Source: Lachnospiraceae bacterium
Lineage (GTDB): Bacteria > Bacillota > Clostridia > Lachnospirales > Lachnospiraceae
Reading direction: 5' to 3'
Assembly: GCA_023664345.1 (NCBI GenBank)
Contig: JAMPFQ010000015.1
Location: 1-64,000 of the forward strand
DNA length: 64,000 nucleotides
Shown here piece after piece: positions 7,649 to 16,137 of the stretch. Position numbers and translations under genes: made by a program. Position 1 is the stretch's first letter. The number at the start of each line of letters is the position of its first letter. Under the pieces are notes generated by a model that saw only the letters and a list, made by a program, of their open reading frames with translations, was not told where the DNA came from and ran no database searches.

Positions 7649-9073
7649 ATGAGTGTACATGAAGAGTGCGGTGTGTTCGGCGTGATCAGCCCTTGCGCCG
7701 CCGACGTGGCAGGGATGGCGTATTATGGACTGTATGCCCTGCAGCATCGGGGACAGGAAAGCTGCGGCATTGTGATCAATGATGATGGTGTGTTCTCCTC
7801 TTACAAGGATCTGGGGCTGGTGAGCGAGGTGTTTTCCACGGATATCCTGTCCCGTCTGCCCAGGGGAAATATGGCGGTGGGTCATGTCCGCTATGGCACC
7901 ACGGGCGGAACCAACCGCAGCAACTGCCAGCCCATCGAAGTCAATCATCAAAAGGGAAAAATGGCTCTGGCTCACAACGGCAATCTCAGCAATGCGGCGA
8001 AGCTGCGCAGCGACCTGGAACTCTCCGGAGCCATCTTTCATACCACCAGTGACACGGAGACCATCGCCTATATCGTCACGCGGGAACGCCTGAGGACTCC
8101 CTCTATAGAGGATGCGCTCAGCGCCGCCATGAACACTTTGGAGGGCGCTTATTCCCTGGTGCTGATGTCTGCGCAGAAGTTGATCTGTGCCAGGGATCCT
8201 TATGGTTTTCGCCCTCTGTGCTATGGGAAGACCCCGGAGGGCATATATGTGGCGGCATCCGAGAGTTGTGCCTTGAAAGCTGTGGGGGCTGAGTTCGTGC
8301 GGGATCTGGAGCCGGGGGAGATTCTGGTGTTTGGCCCGGACGGCGTTACGTCCCGCAGGGAGCACTGCGGAAGCCGGGACAAAAAACTCTGTATCTTTGA
8401 GTATATTTATTTTGCCAGGCCGGATTCGGTGATAGATGGTGTTTCCGTCCACAGCGCCAGGATTCAGGCGGGAAGGATTCTTGCCCGGAAACATCCTGTT
8501 CCGGCGGATCTGGTGGTGGGCGTGCCGGACTCCGGGCTGGACGCGGCGCTGGGATTCAGCATGGAGTCGGGGATCCCCTACGGCATCGGGCTGATCAAAA
8601 ACAAGTATATCGGCAGGACTTTTATCTCTCCCGGACAGAGCGCCAGGCTGGATCAGGTGAAGATCAAGCTGGGTGTCGTCGAGGAGAGCGTCAGGGGGAA
8701 AAGGGTGGTGCTGGTGGATGATTCCATTGTGCGGGGGACCACCAGCGGGCGCATCGTGCGGCTGCTTAAGGAGGCGGGAGCCAGCCAGATCCATATGCGG
8801 ATATCCTCGCCGCCGTTTCTGCATCCCTGCTATTATGGAACGGACATCGATTCCCGGGAGCATCTGATCGCCTGTCACCACGACACAGCCGAGACAGCGA
8901 AGATCATCGGCGCGGACAGCCTGGGGTATCTGCCTGTGGAGGAACTCCATTCCCTGATCGGCGGATGCGGCTATTGCAGCGCCTGCTTCGACGGGGACTA
9001 TCCCACGCCCGTGCCCACGGACACCCGCAGGGATCGGTTTGAGCGGAAACTGTCGGAGAAATTTTCCTGTTGA
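7649..9073 (+). CDS. purF: Amidophosphoribosyltransferase
   Basis: This cytoplasmic enzyme makes 5-phosphoribosylamine from PRPP and glutamine, the first step of purine synthesis. The N-terminal Ntn glutaminase domain has its nucleophile in HEECGVFG (Cys7 of the precursor, exposed after removal of a short propeptide), with LQHRGQES, GHVRYGTTG and AHNGNLSN. The C-terminal phosphoribosyltransferase domain carries the PRPP loop VVLVDDSIVRGTT near residue 352. Cysteines near 247 (KLCIFEYIYFARP), 393 (HPCYYG) and 440-444 (CGYCSAC) match the [4Fe-4S] ligands of the Bacillus-type enzyme, which is oxygen sensitive. ATG 7,649 is preferred over 7,583 because AAAGGA lies 8 bases upstream. The 474-residue length is normal. 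Confidence 0.95.
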   Translation: MSVHEECGVFGVISPCAADVAGMAYYGLYALQHRGQESCGIVINDDGVFSSYKDLGLVSEVFSTDILSRLPRGNMAVGHVRYGTTGGTNRSNCQPIEVNHQKGKMALAHNGNLSNAAKLRSDLELSGAIFHTTSDTETIAYIVTRERLRTPSIEDALSAAMNTLEGAYSLVLMSAQKLICARDPYGFRPLCYGKTPEGIYVAASESCALKAVGAEFVRDLEPGEILVFGPDGVTSRREHCGSRDKKLCIFEYIYFARPDSVIDGVSVHSARIQAGRILARKHPVPADLVVGVPDSGLDAALGFSMESGIPYGIGLIKNKYIGRTFISPGQSARLDQVKIKLGVVEESVRGKRVVLVDDSIVRGTTSGRIVRLLKEAGASQIHMRISSPPFLHPCYYGTDIDSREHLIACHHDTAETAKIIGADSLGYLPVEELHSLIGGCGYCSACFDGDYPTPVPTDTRRDRFERKLSEKFSC

Positions 9074-9105
9074 CATTTTAGAAAGTATTCAGAGGAGGAG
9101 ACTTC

Positions 9106-10425
9106 ATGCAGCAACTGGAGTTATTGAAGCACACGGATAAAGTCAACGAGTTGTTGGCGCGTTACGGGGTGAAGTTTGGCATCTATAAGAACAATGTTTT
9201 TAAAGAACAGCTGTTTCCTTTTGATTCCATACCCAGGATCATCGAGCATGACGAGTTCTGTTTCCTGGAAAAAGGCCTGAAGCAGCGCGTCATGGCCCTG
9301 AATCTATTCCTGCGGGATATTTACGGCAGGAAGCAGATCATGAAAGACGGGATCGTCCCGGAGGATTTTATCTATGCCTCCAGCGGATATATGGCGGAAT
9401 GTGAAGGAGTGTGTCCGCCGAAAGGGATCCACTCCCACATATCAGGGATCGACCTGGTGAAAGGAAAGGACGACAAATGGTACATACTGGAGGACAATCT
9501 GAGGGTGCCGTCCGGGGCATCCTACCCCATGATCGCCAGGGATCTGTGCAGGCGGAGTTCCCCGGATACCTTCCACAGTTACCGACTGGAGGAGAACCGG
9601 AATTATGCGGATCTGCTGCGCAGGACCATGGATCATGTGAATCCCGGCGGGCATACGGTGATCCTCACACCGGGCAGGTATAACGCGGCTTATTTTGAAC
9701 ATTCCTATCTGGCGGAGAAGACAGGTGCGCATCTGGTGACTGGCTCGGAACTGGTGGTGGAACAGGATATGTTGTACTATATCTCTTCCGGCGGAGCAAA
9801 GGAAAGGGTGGGGGCCGTATACCGCAGAATCTCGGACGAGTATCTGGATCCGATGAATTTTAACCCGGAGTCCCTGATCGGCATCCCGCATATCTATGAG
9901 GTGTTCCGGAAAGGAAATGTGGCGCTGCTCAACGCGCCGGGAAACGGTGTGGCGGATGATAAAGGAATCTACTATTTTGTCCCCAAGATGATCCGGTATT
10001 ATCTGGGCGAGGAACCGATTCTTGCCAACGCGCCCACTTACCTGCCATTTTATGAGGAAGATATGAAATATGTCCTGGCGCATTTTGACGATCTGGTGTT
10101 AAAGGATGTGGCGGAGGCAGGCGGGTATGGCGTTGTGTTTGGCAGCGCCATGACGAAACAGCAGAAGCAGGATTTCATCGCGTTATTACAGAGAGAGCCG
10201 AGGCGGTTCATCGCACAGGAAGTCATCGACTTCCAGGATCTGGATATTGTGGACAACGGGGAGGTCGTGCCGAGGAAAGCGGATCTGAGGGCATTCGTGC
10301 TGACGGCGGAGGAACCCATGGTCTGGAAGAGCGGGCTGACGAGATTTTCCAGGAATCCGGATTCGTTTATCGTGAACTCATCGCAGGGAGGAGGATTTAA
10401 GGACACATGGGTATTATATCAGTAG
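9106..10425 (+). CDS. Circularly permuted ATP-grasp protein
   Basis: This 439-residue protein belongs to the circularly permuted ATP-grasp group (DUF404/407). Visible blocks are GIHSHISGIDLVKGKDDKWY followed by LEDNLRVPSGASYPM near residue 130, GAVYRRISDEYLDP near 240, ALLNAPGNGVADDKGIY near 270 and LKDVAEAGGYGVVFG near 335, which would form the nucleotide-binding cleft. Published comparative genomics (Iyer, Aravind and colleagues on amidoligases) links this family with alpha-E and transglutaminase-like partners and proposes peptide-bond formation; the substrate is unknown. GAGGAGGAG precedes the start. The 3' end overlaps the alpha-E gene by 19 bases. It may be transcribed from the purF promoter, since only 32 bases separate them. 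Confidence 0.88.
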   Translation: MQQLELLKHTDKVNELLARYGVKFGIYKNNVFKEQLFPFDSIPRIIEHDEFCFLEKGLKQRVMALNLFLRDIYGRKQIMKDGIVPEDFIYASSGYMAECEGVCPPKGIHSHISGIDLVKGKDDKWYILEDNLRVPSGASYPMIARDLCRRSSPDTFHSYRLEENRNYADLLRRTMDHVNPGGHTVILTPGRYNAAYFEHSYLAEKTGAHLVTGSELVVEQDMLYYISSGGAKERVGAVYRRISDEYLDPMNFNPESLIGIPHIYEVFRKGNVALLNAPGNGVADDKGIYYFVPKMIRYYLGEEPILANAPTYLPFYEEDMKYVLAHFDDLVLKDVAEAGGYGVVFGSAMTKQQKQDFIALLQREPRRFIAQEVIDFQDLDIVDNGEVVPRKADLRAFVLTAEEPMVWKSGLTRFSRNPDSFIVNSSQGGGFKDTWVLYQ

Positions 10426-11069
10426 AACAGGCGGACCACTTATTTTGGCTGGGAAGATACACGGAGCGCGTGTACACAACGCTGCGGTTCTATTTTCCCA
10501 GGTATGACTATATGATCGATGAGGCAGTTGACAGTTACCAGGCGTTCTGTGACTCCATTGATATTCCGAACATTTATTCGTCGAAAGAGGATTTCCTGAA
10601 GCGTTATCCTTTTGATGATACAAATCCGGATTCCATCATCAGCAATCTCAACCGTGCATATGACAATGCCATCGTGCTCAGGGAGAGCATCGGTTCGGAA
10701 GCGTTTTCCTATATCCAGCTTGCCGTGTACGATATGAACAAGGCGGCGGTGAGCAAGTCGCCGCTGATAGAACTGCAGTATCTGATAGACCATATCCTGT
10801 CTTTCTGGGGGATCGCGGACGACCAGATCGATTCCGAACAGGTGCGGAACATGATCAAGGCGGGGAAGCGGATCGAACGCATCGATATGTATGCGCGGTT
10901 GAGGGTATCGCAGAAAGAACTGATCAGGGAGGTGCACCGCATGATCCCAAGGGTGGAGAGGAGCGGCCTGCCTTATGATAAGGCGAAAGTGGAATCGCTG
11001 AAAAGCCTTGTGGAAAGTCCTGATCTGGATTATTATAAGATTGTATCGACTGTGGAGTCGATCATATAG
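10407..11069 (+). CDS. Alpha-E domain protein (DUF403)
   Basis: This all-helical protein starts MGIISVEQADHLFWLGRYTERV, the hallmark of alpha-E proteins, which always accompany circularly permuted ATP-grasp proteins. At 220 residues it is shorter than many relatives of about 310, so some helices may be missing, but the conserved YTER segment and a SFWGIADDQID-like segment are present. The gene begins inside the end of the ATP-grasp gene (19-base overlap), which implies coupled translation and equal dosage. The biochemical role is unknown; it is probably a scaffold or co-subunit of the predicted amidoligase. Confidence 0.85.
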   Translation: MGIISVEQADHLFWLGRYTERVYTTLRFYFPRYDYMIDEAVDSYQAFCDSIDIPNIYSSKEDFLKRYPFDDTNPDSIISNLNRAYDNAIVLRESIGSEAFSYIQLAVYDMNKAAVSKSPLIELQYLIDHILSFWGIADDQIDSEQVRNMIKAGKRIERIDMYARLRVSQKELIREVHRMIPRVERSGLPYDKAKVESLKSLVESPDLDYYKIVSTVESII

Positions 11070-11091
11070 CGGACAGGTTAGGAGTGATCTT

Positions 11092-11880
11092 GTGGCAGTA
11101 CTGCACTTTGAGTACAGGATGGAGATAGCATATGAGGAATACGTGGGCAGGTGCTATTTTACGATCAAGTGCATCCCAAGGGAGGACGCAAGACAGCATC
11201 TGCTGGGGATAGAACTTTCCATACTGCCTGAAACGGAGTATTCCACGGGAGAGGATTCTTTTGGAAACAGGCAGATCTATGGCTGTGAGACGAAAGCCCA
11301 TGACAGGTTTGTATTTCAGACGGCGGGCGATGTGGAGATCCGCCGGACAGAGTATGAGGAACCGGAGGACGGGATGACGGGGCTTTACCGGATCCCTCAT
11401 GGCAGATGCATACCCGGCCCGGGGCTTTCGGAATATTATCGGTCTTATGACTTTTCCGGCGGTAAGAGCTCTTATGAGATATGCATGGCATGGATGCATA
11501 AGCTGCATCAGGATTTTTCCTATCTATCGGGGGCCACGCAGTTTCATACCACGGCGGAAGAAGCATGGGGGATGGGCAGGGGAGTCTGCCAGGATTTTGC
11601 GCACATTTATGTCACGCTGCTCCGTATGGCAGGGATCCCCGCCCGCTATGTATGCGGGATGGTCGTCGGAGAAGGCGCCAGCCACGCGTGGGCGGAAGCA
11701 CTCTGCGGTGACAGGTGGATGGCTTTCGATCCTACCAATGACTGTCTGGTATCGGATCGTCATATCAAGCTTGGCCATGGCAGGGACGCGGCGGACTGCG
11801 CGATCAACCGGGGGCTTATGTGGAATGGCGGGAGGCAGTCGCAGAAGATAGCCGTCAAGGTAGAAGAAAAGGATGGTTGA
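11092..11880 (+). CDS. Transglutaminase-like cysteine protease
   Basis: The 262-residue protein has an N-terminal beta domain followed by a transglutaminase core with a visible catalytic triad: Cys166 in GRGVCQDFAH, His198 in GASHAWAE and Asp213 in AFDPTN. The GTG at 11,092 is chosen because GGAG at 11,081-11,084 is 7 bases away and follows the alpha-E stop closely. A longer frame from 11,008 lies inside alpha-E. Bacterial members of this group usually hydrolyse amide bonds, so a peptidase that acts on, or reverses, the product of the ATP-grasp ligase is the natural inference. No signal peptide is present, so the protein is cytoplasmic. Confidence 0.88.
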   Translation: MAVLHFEYRMEIAYEEYVGRCYFTIKCIPREDARQHLLGIELSILPETEYSTGEDSFGNRQIYGCETKAHDRFVFQTAGDVEIRRTEYEEPEDGMTGLYRIPHGRCIPGPGLSEYYRSYDFSGGKSSYEICMAWMHKLHQDFSYLSGATQFHTTAEEAWGMGRGVCQDFAHIYVTLLRMAGIPARYVCGMVVGEGASHAWAEALCGDRWMAFDPTNDCLVSDRHIKLGHGRDAADCAINRGLMWNGGRQSQKIAVKVEEKDG

Positions 11881-11881
11881 T

Positions 11882-12832
11882 ATGATAAAGACAATAGCAG
11901 CGGTGGGGCTGCCAGTGGATGAAGTGCTGGAGATCAGGAGGAACCGCATTGCGCCAAAGCAGCCCACAGATGATATGAAGCGCATCAGCATCGTTACGGG
12001 CATCCATGGGGATGAACTGGAGGGGCAGTATGTCTGTTTTGAACTGCAGCGCCGTATAGAACAGGATCAGGAATGTTTGAATGGGATCGTTGATATCTAT
12101 CCGGCAATGAACCCGCTGGGGATCGACTCCATCACCAGGGGGATCCCGGCTTTTGACCTGGATATGAACCGTATGTTCCCCGGAGATGTTGACGGCAGCA
12201 TGATAGAGTATGTGGTGGCCAGGATCATAGAGGATGTGGCGGGTTCCGACTGTGTGCTGGATATCCACGCCAGCAATATCTATCTGACGGAGATACCCCA
12301 GATACGCATTAATGAACTGCACCGGGATGCGCTTGTGCCGATGGCGGAAGCGGCCAATGTGGATCTGATCTGGGTGCATGGAGCCAGTACGGTGCTGGAA
12401 TCCACTTTCGCATACAGCCTGAACCGCATCGGGACGCCGACGCTGGTGGTGGAGATGGGCGTGGGAATGCGCATCACGCGAAAATATGGGGATCAGCTGG
12501 TGGACGGGATCTTCCATCTGATGAAAAAGATGGGGATCTGGACCGGGGAGGTGAAGCCGGTGAGGAAGCCGATCCTGTCAACAAACCCGGAGGACGTCTG
12601 CTATTTAAATGCCGGTGTGAGCGGGGTGTTTCTCCCGGATGTGCCCCATGGCGCGAAGTTGAAAAAGGACGAGATCATAGGGCGGATCGTGGATCCGCTG
12701 TGCGGGAAGGTGCTGGATGAGGTGAGGACTCCTGAGGACGGTATGCTGTTCACCATCAGGGACTATCCCGTGGTCGTTGAGGGTTCGCTGATGGGGCGTC
12801 TGCTGAAAAAGGAAGTGTGCGGTTATGAATAA
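11882..12832 (+). CDS. AstE/AspA-family zinc deacylase, intact metal site
   Basis: The 316-residue protein belongs to the succinylglutamate desuccinylase/aspartoacylase branch of the M14 carboxypeptidase fold. The zinc ligands are visible: His42 and Glu45 in GIHGDE and His129 in VLDIHAS. The substrate arginine motif is MNRMFPG (Asn96, Arg97), and VVEMGVG follows near residue 190. A C-terminal beta-barrel lid (about 235-310) contains AGVSGVFLPDVPHGAKLKKDE. AAAAGG lies 9 bases before ATG 11,882; an ATG at 11,873 directly abuts that site and is less likely. It probably hydrolyses an amide or acyl bond in the pathway of this operon. The substrate is unknown. Confidence 0.85.
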   Translation: MIKTIAAVGLPVDEVLEIRRNRIAPKQPTDDMKRISIVTGIHGDELEGQYVCFELQRRIEQDQECLNGIVDIYPAMNPLGIDSITRGIPAFDLDMNRMFPGDVDGSMIEYVVARIIEDVAGSDCVLDIHASNIYLTEIPQIRINELHRDALVPMAEAANVDLIWVHGASTVLESTFAYSLNRIGTPTLVVEMGVGMRITRKYGDQLVDGIFHLMKKMGIWTGEVKPVRKPILSTNPEDVCYLNAGVSGVFLPDVPHGAKLKKDEIIGRIVDPLCGKVLDEVRTPEDGMLFTIRDYPVVVEGSLMGRLLKKEVCGYE

Positions 12833-13751
12833 AAGGATCATTTATGAACTCAAGGGGATATACAGGGATACTTTTCGCGTGACGGGATATGAATTCGGAG
12901 CCGGGGAAAAGTCAGTCTGCATTGTGGGAAGTTCCAGGGGAAATGAAGTGCAGCAGATCTACTGCTGCTCCCAGCTGGTGAAGAAGATGAAGCAGCTGGA
13001 GGATGAGGGGAGGATTGCGGAAGGACATAAGATCCTGATCATCCCTTCGATCAACACGTATTCCATGAACATACAGAAAAGGTTCTGGTCAACGGATAAT
13101 ACGGATATCAACAGGATGTTTCCCGGATATGACCTGGGGGAGACCACCCAGCGGATCGCGGACGGCGTTTTCCGGGAGATATCGGAGTATCGGTTCGGGA
13201 TCCAGTTCACCTCCTTTTATATGCCGGGAGATTTTGTTCCCCACGTGCGGCTGATGGATGAGGGGTTCAGCGATCCGGAGACAGCCAGGAAGTTTGGCCT
13301 CCCCTATGTGATCATCCGTAGGGTGAGGCCCTATGATACCACAACCCTGAACTACAACTGGCAGGTATGGGATACCCAGGCGTTTTCCCTGTATACCTCC
13401 ACCACCTCAAGGATCGACCGCAACAGCGCGGGACAGGCAGTCCTGGCGGTGATGAATTTCCTGTCCGGGCAGGGAATGTTGAAATACAGCATACCGGACA
13501 GGCTGGATTCCAAGATCGTGCATGATGAGGATATGATCATGATAAAAACGGCCAGATCCGGCATCTTTGAACCCATGGTGAAAGCGGGGGAAGAAGTAAA
13601 GACCGGGCAGCCGCTGGCAAATATCCTGGATCCCTATGAGGGAAACATCCTGGAAACGCTTTATGCGCCCTTTAACAGGGTTGTGTTTTTTGTACACAAT
13701 GAGCCTTTGACCTATGCTGATACGGCGGTGGTCAAGCTGATAGAGAAATAA
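12825..13751 (+). CDS. AstE/AspA-family paralogue lacking zinc histidines (pseudoenzyme)
   Basis: This 308-residue paralogue of the preceding gene overlaps it by 8 bases. It keeps the TDINRMFPG arginine motif (Asn96, Arg97) and the C-terminal lid (SGIFEPMVKAGEEVKTGQPL), but the first metal motif reads SSRGNE: Arg38 replaces the zinc histidine while Glu41 stays. The position aligned with the second histidine is Thr129 (FGIQFTSF). It is therefore unlikely to bind catalytic zinc in the family manner. A regulatory or substrate-binding partner of the active paralogue, perhaps as a heterodimer, is the simplest explanation. A different metal chemistry cannot be excluded. Confidence 0.85.
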   Translation: MNKRIIYELKGIYRDTFRVTGYEFGAGEKSVCIVGSSRGNEVQQIYCCSQLVKKMKQLEDEGRIAEGHKILIIPSINTYSMNIQKRFWSTDNTDINRMFPGYDLGETTQRIADGVFREISEYRFGIQFTSFYMPGDFVPHVRLMDEGFSDPETARKFGLPYVIIRRVRPYDTTTLNYNWQVWDTQAFSLYTSTTSRIDRNSAGQAVLAVMNFLSGQGMLKYSIPDRLDSKIVHDEDMIMIKTARSGIFEPMVKAGEEVKTGQPLANILDPYEGNILETLYAPFNRVVFFVHNEPLTYADTAVVKLIEK

Positions 13752-13810
13752 TGAGCCGATGGAGATATCAATTCATTTTTATGCTGCATCAGCAGCAGGA
13801 GGGAAAAGGC

Positions 13811-16099
13811 ATGGAAAGAGACATCAAACAAATTGTTTCGCAGATGACCCTTGAGGAAAAGGCGGGGATGTGTTCCGGAGAGGACTTCTGGCATCTGAAA
13901 GGCGTGGAGCGGCTGGAGATCCCGGCGGTGATGGTATCGGACGGACCTCACGGCCTGCGCAAGCAGCCGGATGCAGGCGATCATCTCGGGATCGGGGAGA
14001 GTATCGTTGCGGTCTGTTTTCCGGCGGCCTGCGCGGTGGCGTCCAGCTTCGATACGGAACTGATCCGTGAGATGGGAAAGACGCTGGGAGAAGAATGCCA
14101 GGCGGAGGACTTAAGCGTGCTCTTAGGACCTGCGGTCAATATCAAGAGGAGTCCTTTATGCGGGCGCAACTTTGAATATATGTCGGAAGATCCGTATCTG
14201 ACGGGGAAAATGGCGGCGGCATACATCAAAGGCGTGCAAAGCTGGGACGTAGGCACCAGCATGAAGCACTATGCGGCGAACAATCAGGAGTACAACCGTA
14301 TGAGTTGCTCTTCCAACCTGTCTGAACGGGCGTTTCGGGAAATTTACCTGCCTGCTTTTGAGACGGCAGTCAAAGAAGCGCAGCCAAAGACGATCATGTG
14401 CAGCTACAATAAGATCAACGGCACCTATGCTTCCGAGAACCGCTATCTCCTGACAGAGATCCTGAGGGACGAGTGGGGATTTGAAGGCTATGTGATGACG
14501 GACTGGGGCGCCGTCGCGGATCGTGTGAAAGGGATTACTGCAGGGCTTGACCTGGAGATGCCGGGAAGCGGCGGATATAATGATGCAAAGATCGTTGCGG
14601 CGGTCAAGGACGGAAGCCTGGACGAGGGGCTGTTGGACAAGGCAGTGGAACGGATTCTGGAAGTGGTATTTTCTTATGTGGATCACCGCCATCCGGAAGC
14701 TGTATTCGACAGGGATGCGGATCACGAGAAAGCGGTCAGAATCGAGACAGAGAGCGCGATTCTTCTGGAGAATAACGGCGTGCTTCCCCTGAGAGCAGAT
14801 GCAAAAGTGGCATATATCGGGGAATATGCCGAAAGACCGCGCTATCAGGGCGGCGGTTCCAGCCATATCAACGCCAGCAGGGTGTCCTCCGCGTTGGAGA
14901 GCGCCAAGGCAAAGAACCGTCAGGTAACCTATGTAAAAGGGTTCCCGTTTGACAGGGACGAAGAGAATGAGGAAGCATTACAGGCGGCAGTGCAGGCAGC
15001 AAAAGAGGCGGAAGCGGCGGTGATCTTTGCGGGGCTTCCCGATGTGATCGAATCGGAGGGATACGACAGAAAAGATATGAGGCTTCCGGCGTGCCAGAAC
15101 AGATTGATTGAGGCTGTGGCACAGGTACAGCCCAATACCATTGTGGTGCTGCACAACGGAAGCCCGGTGGAGACGCCTTGGGCGGACAAGGTGGCGGCGA
15201 TCCTGGAAATGTATCTCGGCGGCCAGGGCGTGGGTGAAGCAACAGACCAGCTCCTCTACGGTGAAGTGAACCCCTCCGGACGCCTTGCAGAGACTTTCCC
15301 GCTCCGGCTTGAGGACAACCCCAGTTACCTGAATTTCCCCGGGGACGGAGAGAACGTGGATTATGCGGAGGGCATCTATGTGGGCTACCGCTATTATGAT
15401 ACGAAGAAAATGCCTGTACGCTGGGCATTCGGGCATGGGCTGTCCTATACGGCTTATGAGTATGGCAATCTGAAAATGCCGACGGAGGCATTGAATGACG
15501 ATGGCTGCGTGAAAGTGGCGGTTGATGTGAAAAACACCGGAAGTATGGCAGGCAGGGAAGTGGTGCAGCTCTATGTCAGCGATCAGAACGGCACGGCGGG
15601 CAGGCCTGTAAAAGAATTGAAAGGCTTTGCAAAAGTCGCGCTCGCTCCGGGCGAGACAAAGACGGTCGAGTTTACGTTGACGGCGAGAGATCTGTCGTTC
15701 TATCATGAAGGGCTTGGCGACTGGTATGCGCCCTCCGGAACTTATGAAGTGTTGATCGGTCATGCCAGCGATGAGATTGCTTTGAGAGGCGAACTTGCCT
15801 TTGAGACGAAAAAGCTTCCGCCGATGCATGTGAGCGGGGCGACCACCCTGGGACAGCTTCTGAAGCATCCTGTGACGGCGCCTGTTGTGGGCGAAATGAT
15901 GAAAAACATGCAGGCGGCAATGCCGGTTCAGGGAACGGATGCGGAAAGCGCCGCGGATGCCCTCGGAACCGGGATGGAGATGATGGAAGCCATGATGTCC
16001 GGGATGCCGTTAAAATCCCTGGCAAGTTTTGCAGGAGCGGAAGTTGCCGGGAAGATTGAAGGTATGATAGCGACCTTAAACCAGATGCTTGGGAATTGA
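13811..16099 (+). CDS. Glycoside hydrolase family 3, beta-glucosidase-like
   Basis: The 762-residue enzyme has the usual order: (beta/alpha)8 GH3 domain, alpha/beta sandwich, then fibronectin-III-like domain. The nucleophile is Asp231 in VMTDWGAV, and the substrate pocket segments RSPLCGRNFEYMSEDPYLTG, MKHYAANNQE and SDGPHGLRKQ are intact. After the Fn3 domain comes an extra Met/Ala-rich helical tail of about 90 residues (MHVSGATTLGQLLKHP to the end), which is not part of the core fold. ATG 13,811 follows AGGAGGG by 7 bases; a longer frame from 13,751 has no such site. No signal peptide is seen, so it should act on imported oligosaccharides in the cytoplasm. Confidence 0.93.
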   Translation: MERDIKQIVSQMTLEEKAGMCSGEDFWHLKGVERLEIPAVMVSDGPHGLRKQPDAGDHLGIGESIVAVCFPAACAVASSFDTELIREMGKTLGEECQAEDLSVLLGPAVNIKRSPLCGRNFEYMSEDPYLTGKMAAAYIKGVQSWDVGTSMKHYAANNQEYNRMSCSSNLSERAFREIYLPAFETAVKEAQPKTIMCSYNKINGTYASENRYLLTEILRDEWGFEGYVMTDWGAVADRVKGITAGLDLEMPGSGGYNDAKIVAAVKDGSLDEGLLDKAVERILEVVFSYVDHRHPEAVFDRDADHEKAVRIETESAILLENNGVLPLRADAKVAYIGEYAERPRYQGGGSSHINASRVSSALESAKAKNRQVTYVKGFPFDRDEENEEALQAAVQAAKEAEAAVIFAGLPDVIESEGYDRKDMRLPACQNRLIEAVAQVQPNTIVVLHNGSPVETPWADKVAAILEMYLGGQGVGEATDQLLYGEVNPSGRLAETFPLRLEDNPSYLNFPGDGENVDYAEGIYVGYRYYDTKKMPVRWAFGHGLSYTAYEYGNLKMPTEALNDDGCVKVAVDVKNTGSMAGREVVQLYVSDQNGTAGRPVKELKGFAKVALAPGETKTVEFTLTARDLSFYHEGLGDWYAPSGTYEVLIGHASDEIALRGELAFETKKLPPMHVSGATTLGQLLKHPVTAPVVGEMMKNMQAAMPVQGTDAESAADALGTGMEMMEAMMSGMPLKSLASFAGAEVAGKIEGMIATLNQMLGN

Positions 16100-16137
16100 A
16101 TCCCCCCAAACTATGAAAGCTGAATGGAGACAGCAAT

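Noticed and set aside
7592..9076. 494-residue open frame on the minus strand opposite purF
   Set aside because: It lies wholly antisense to a clear PurF, has no recognisable domain or ribosome site, and is a by-product of codon bias.
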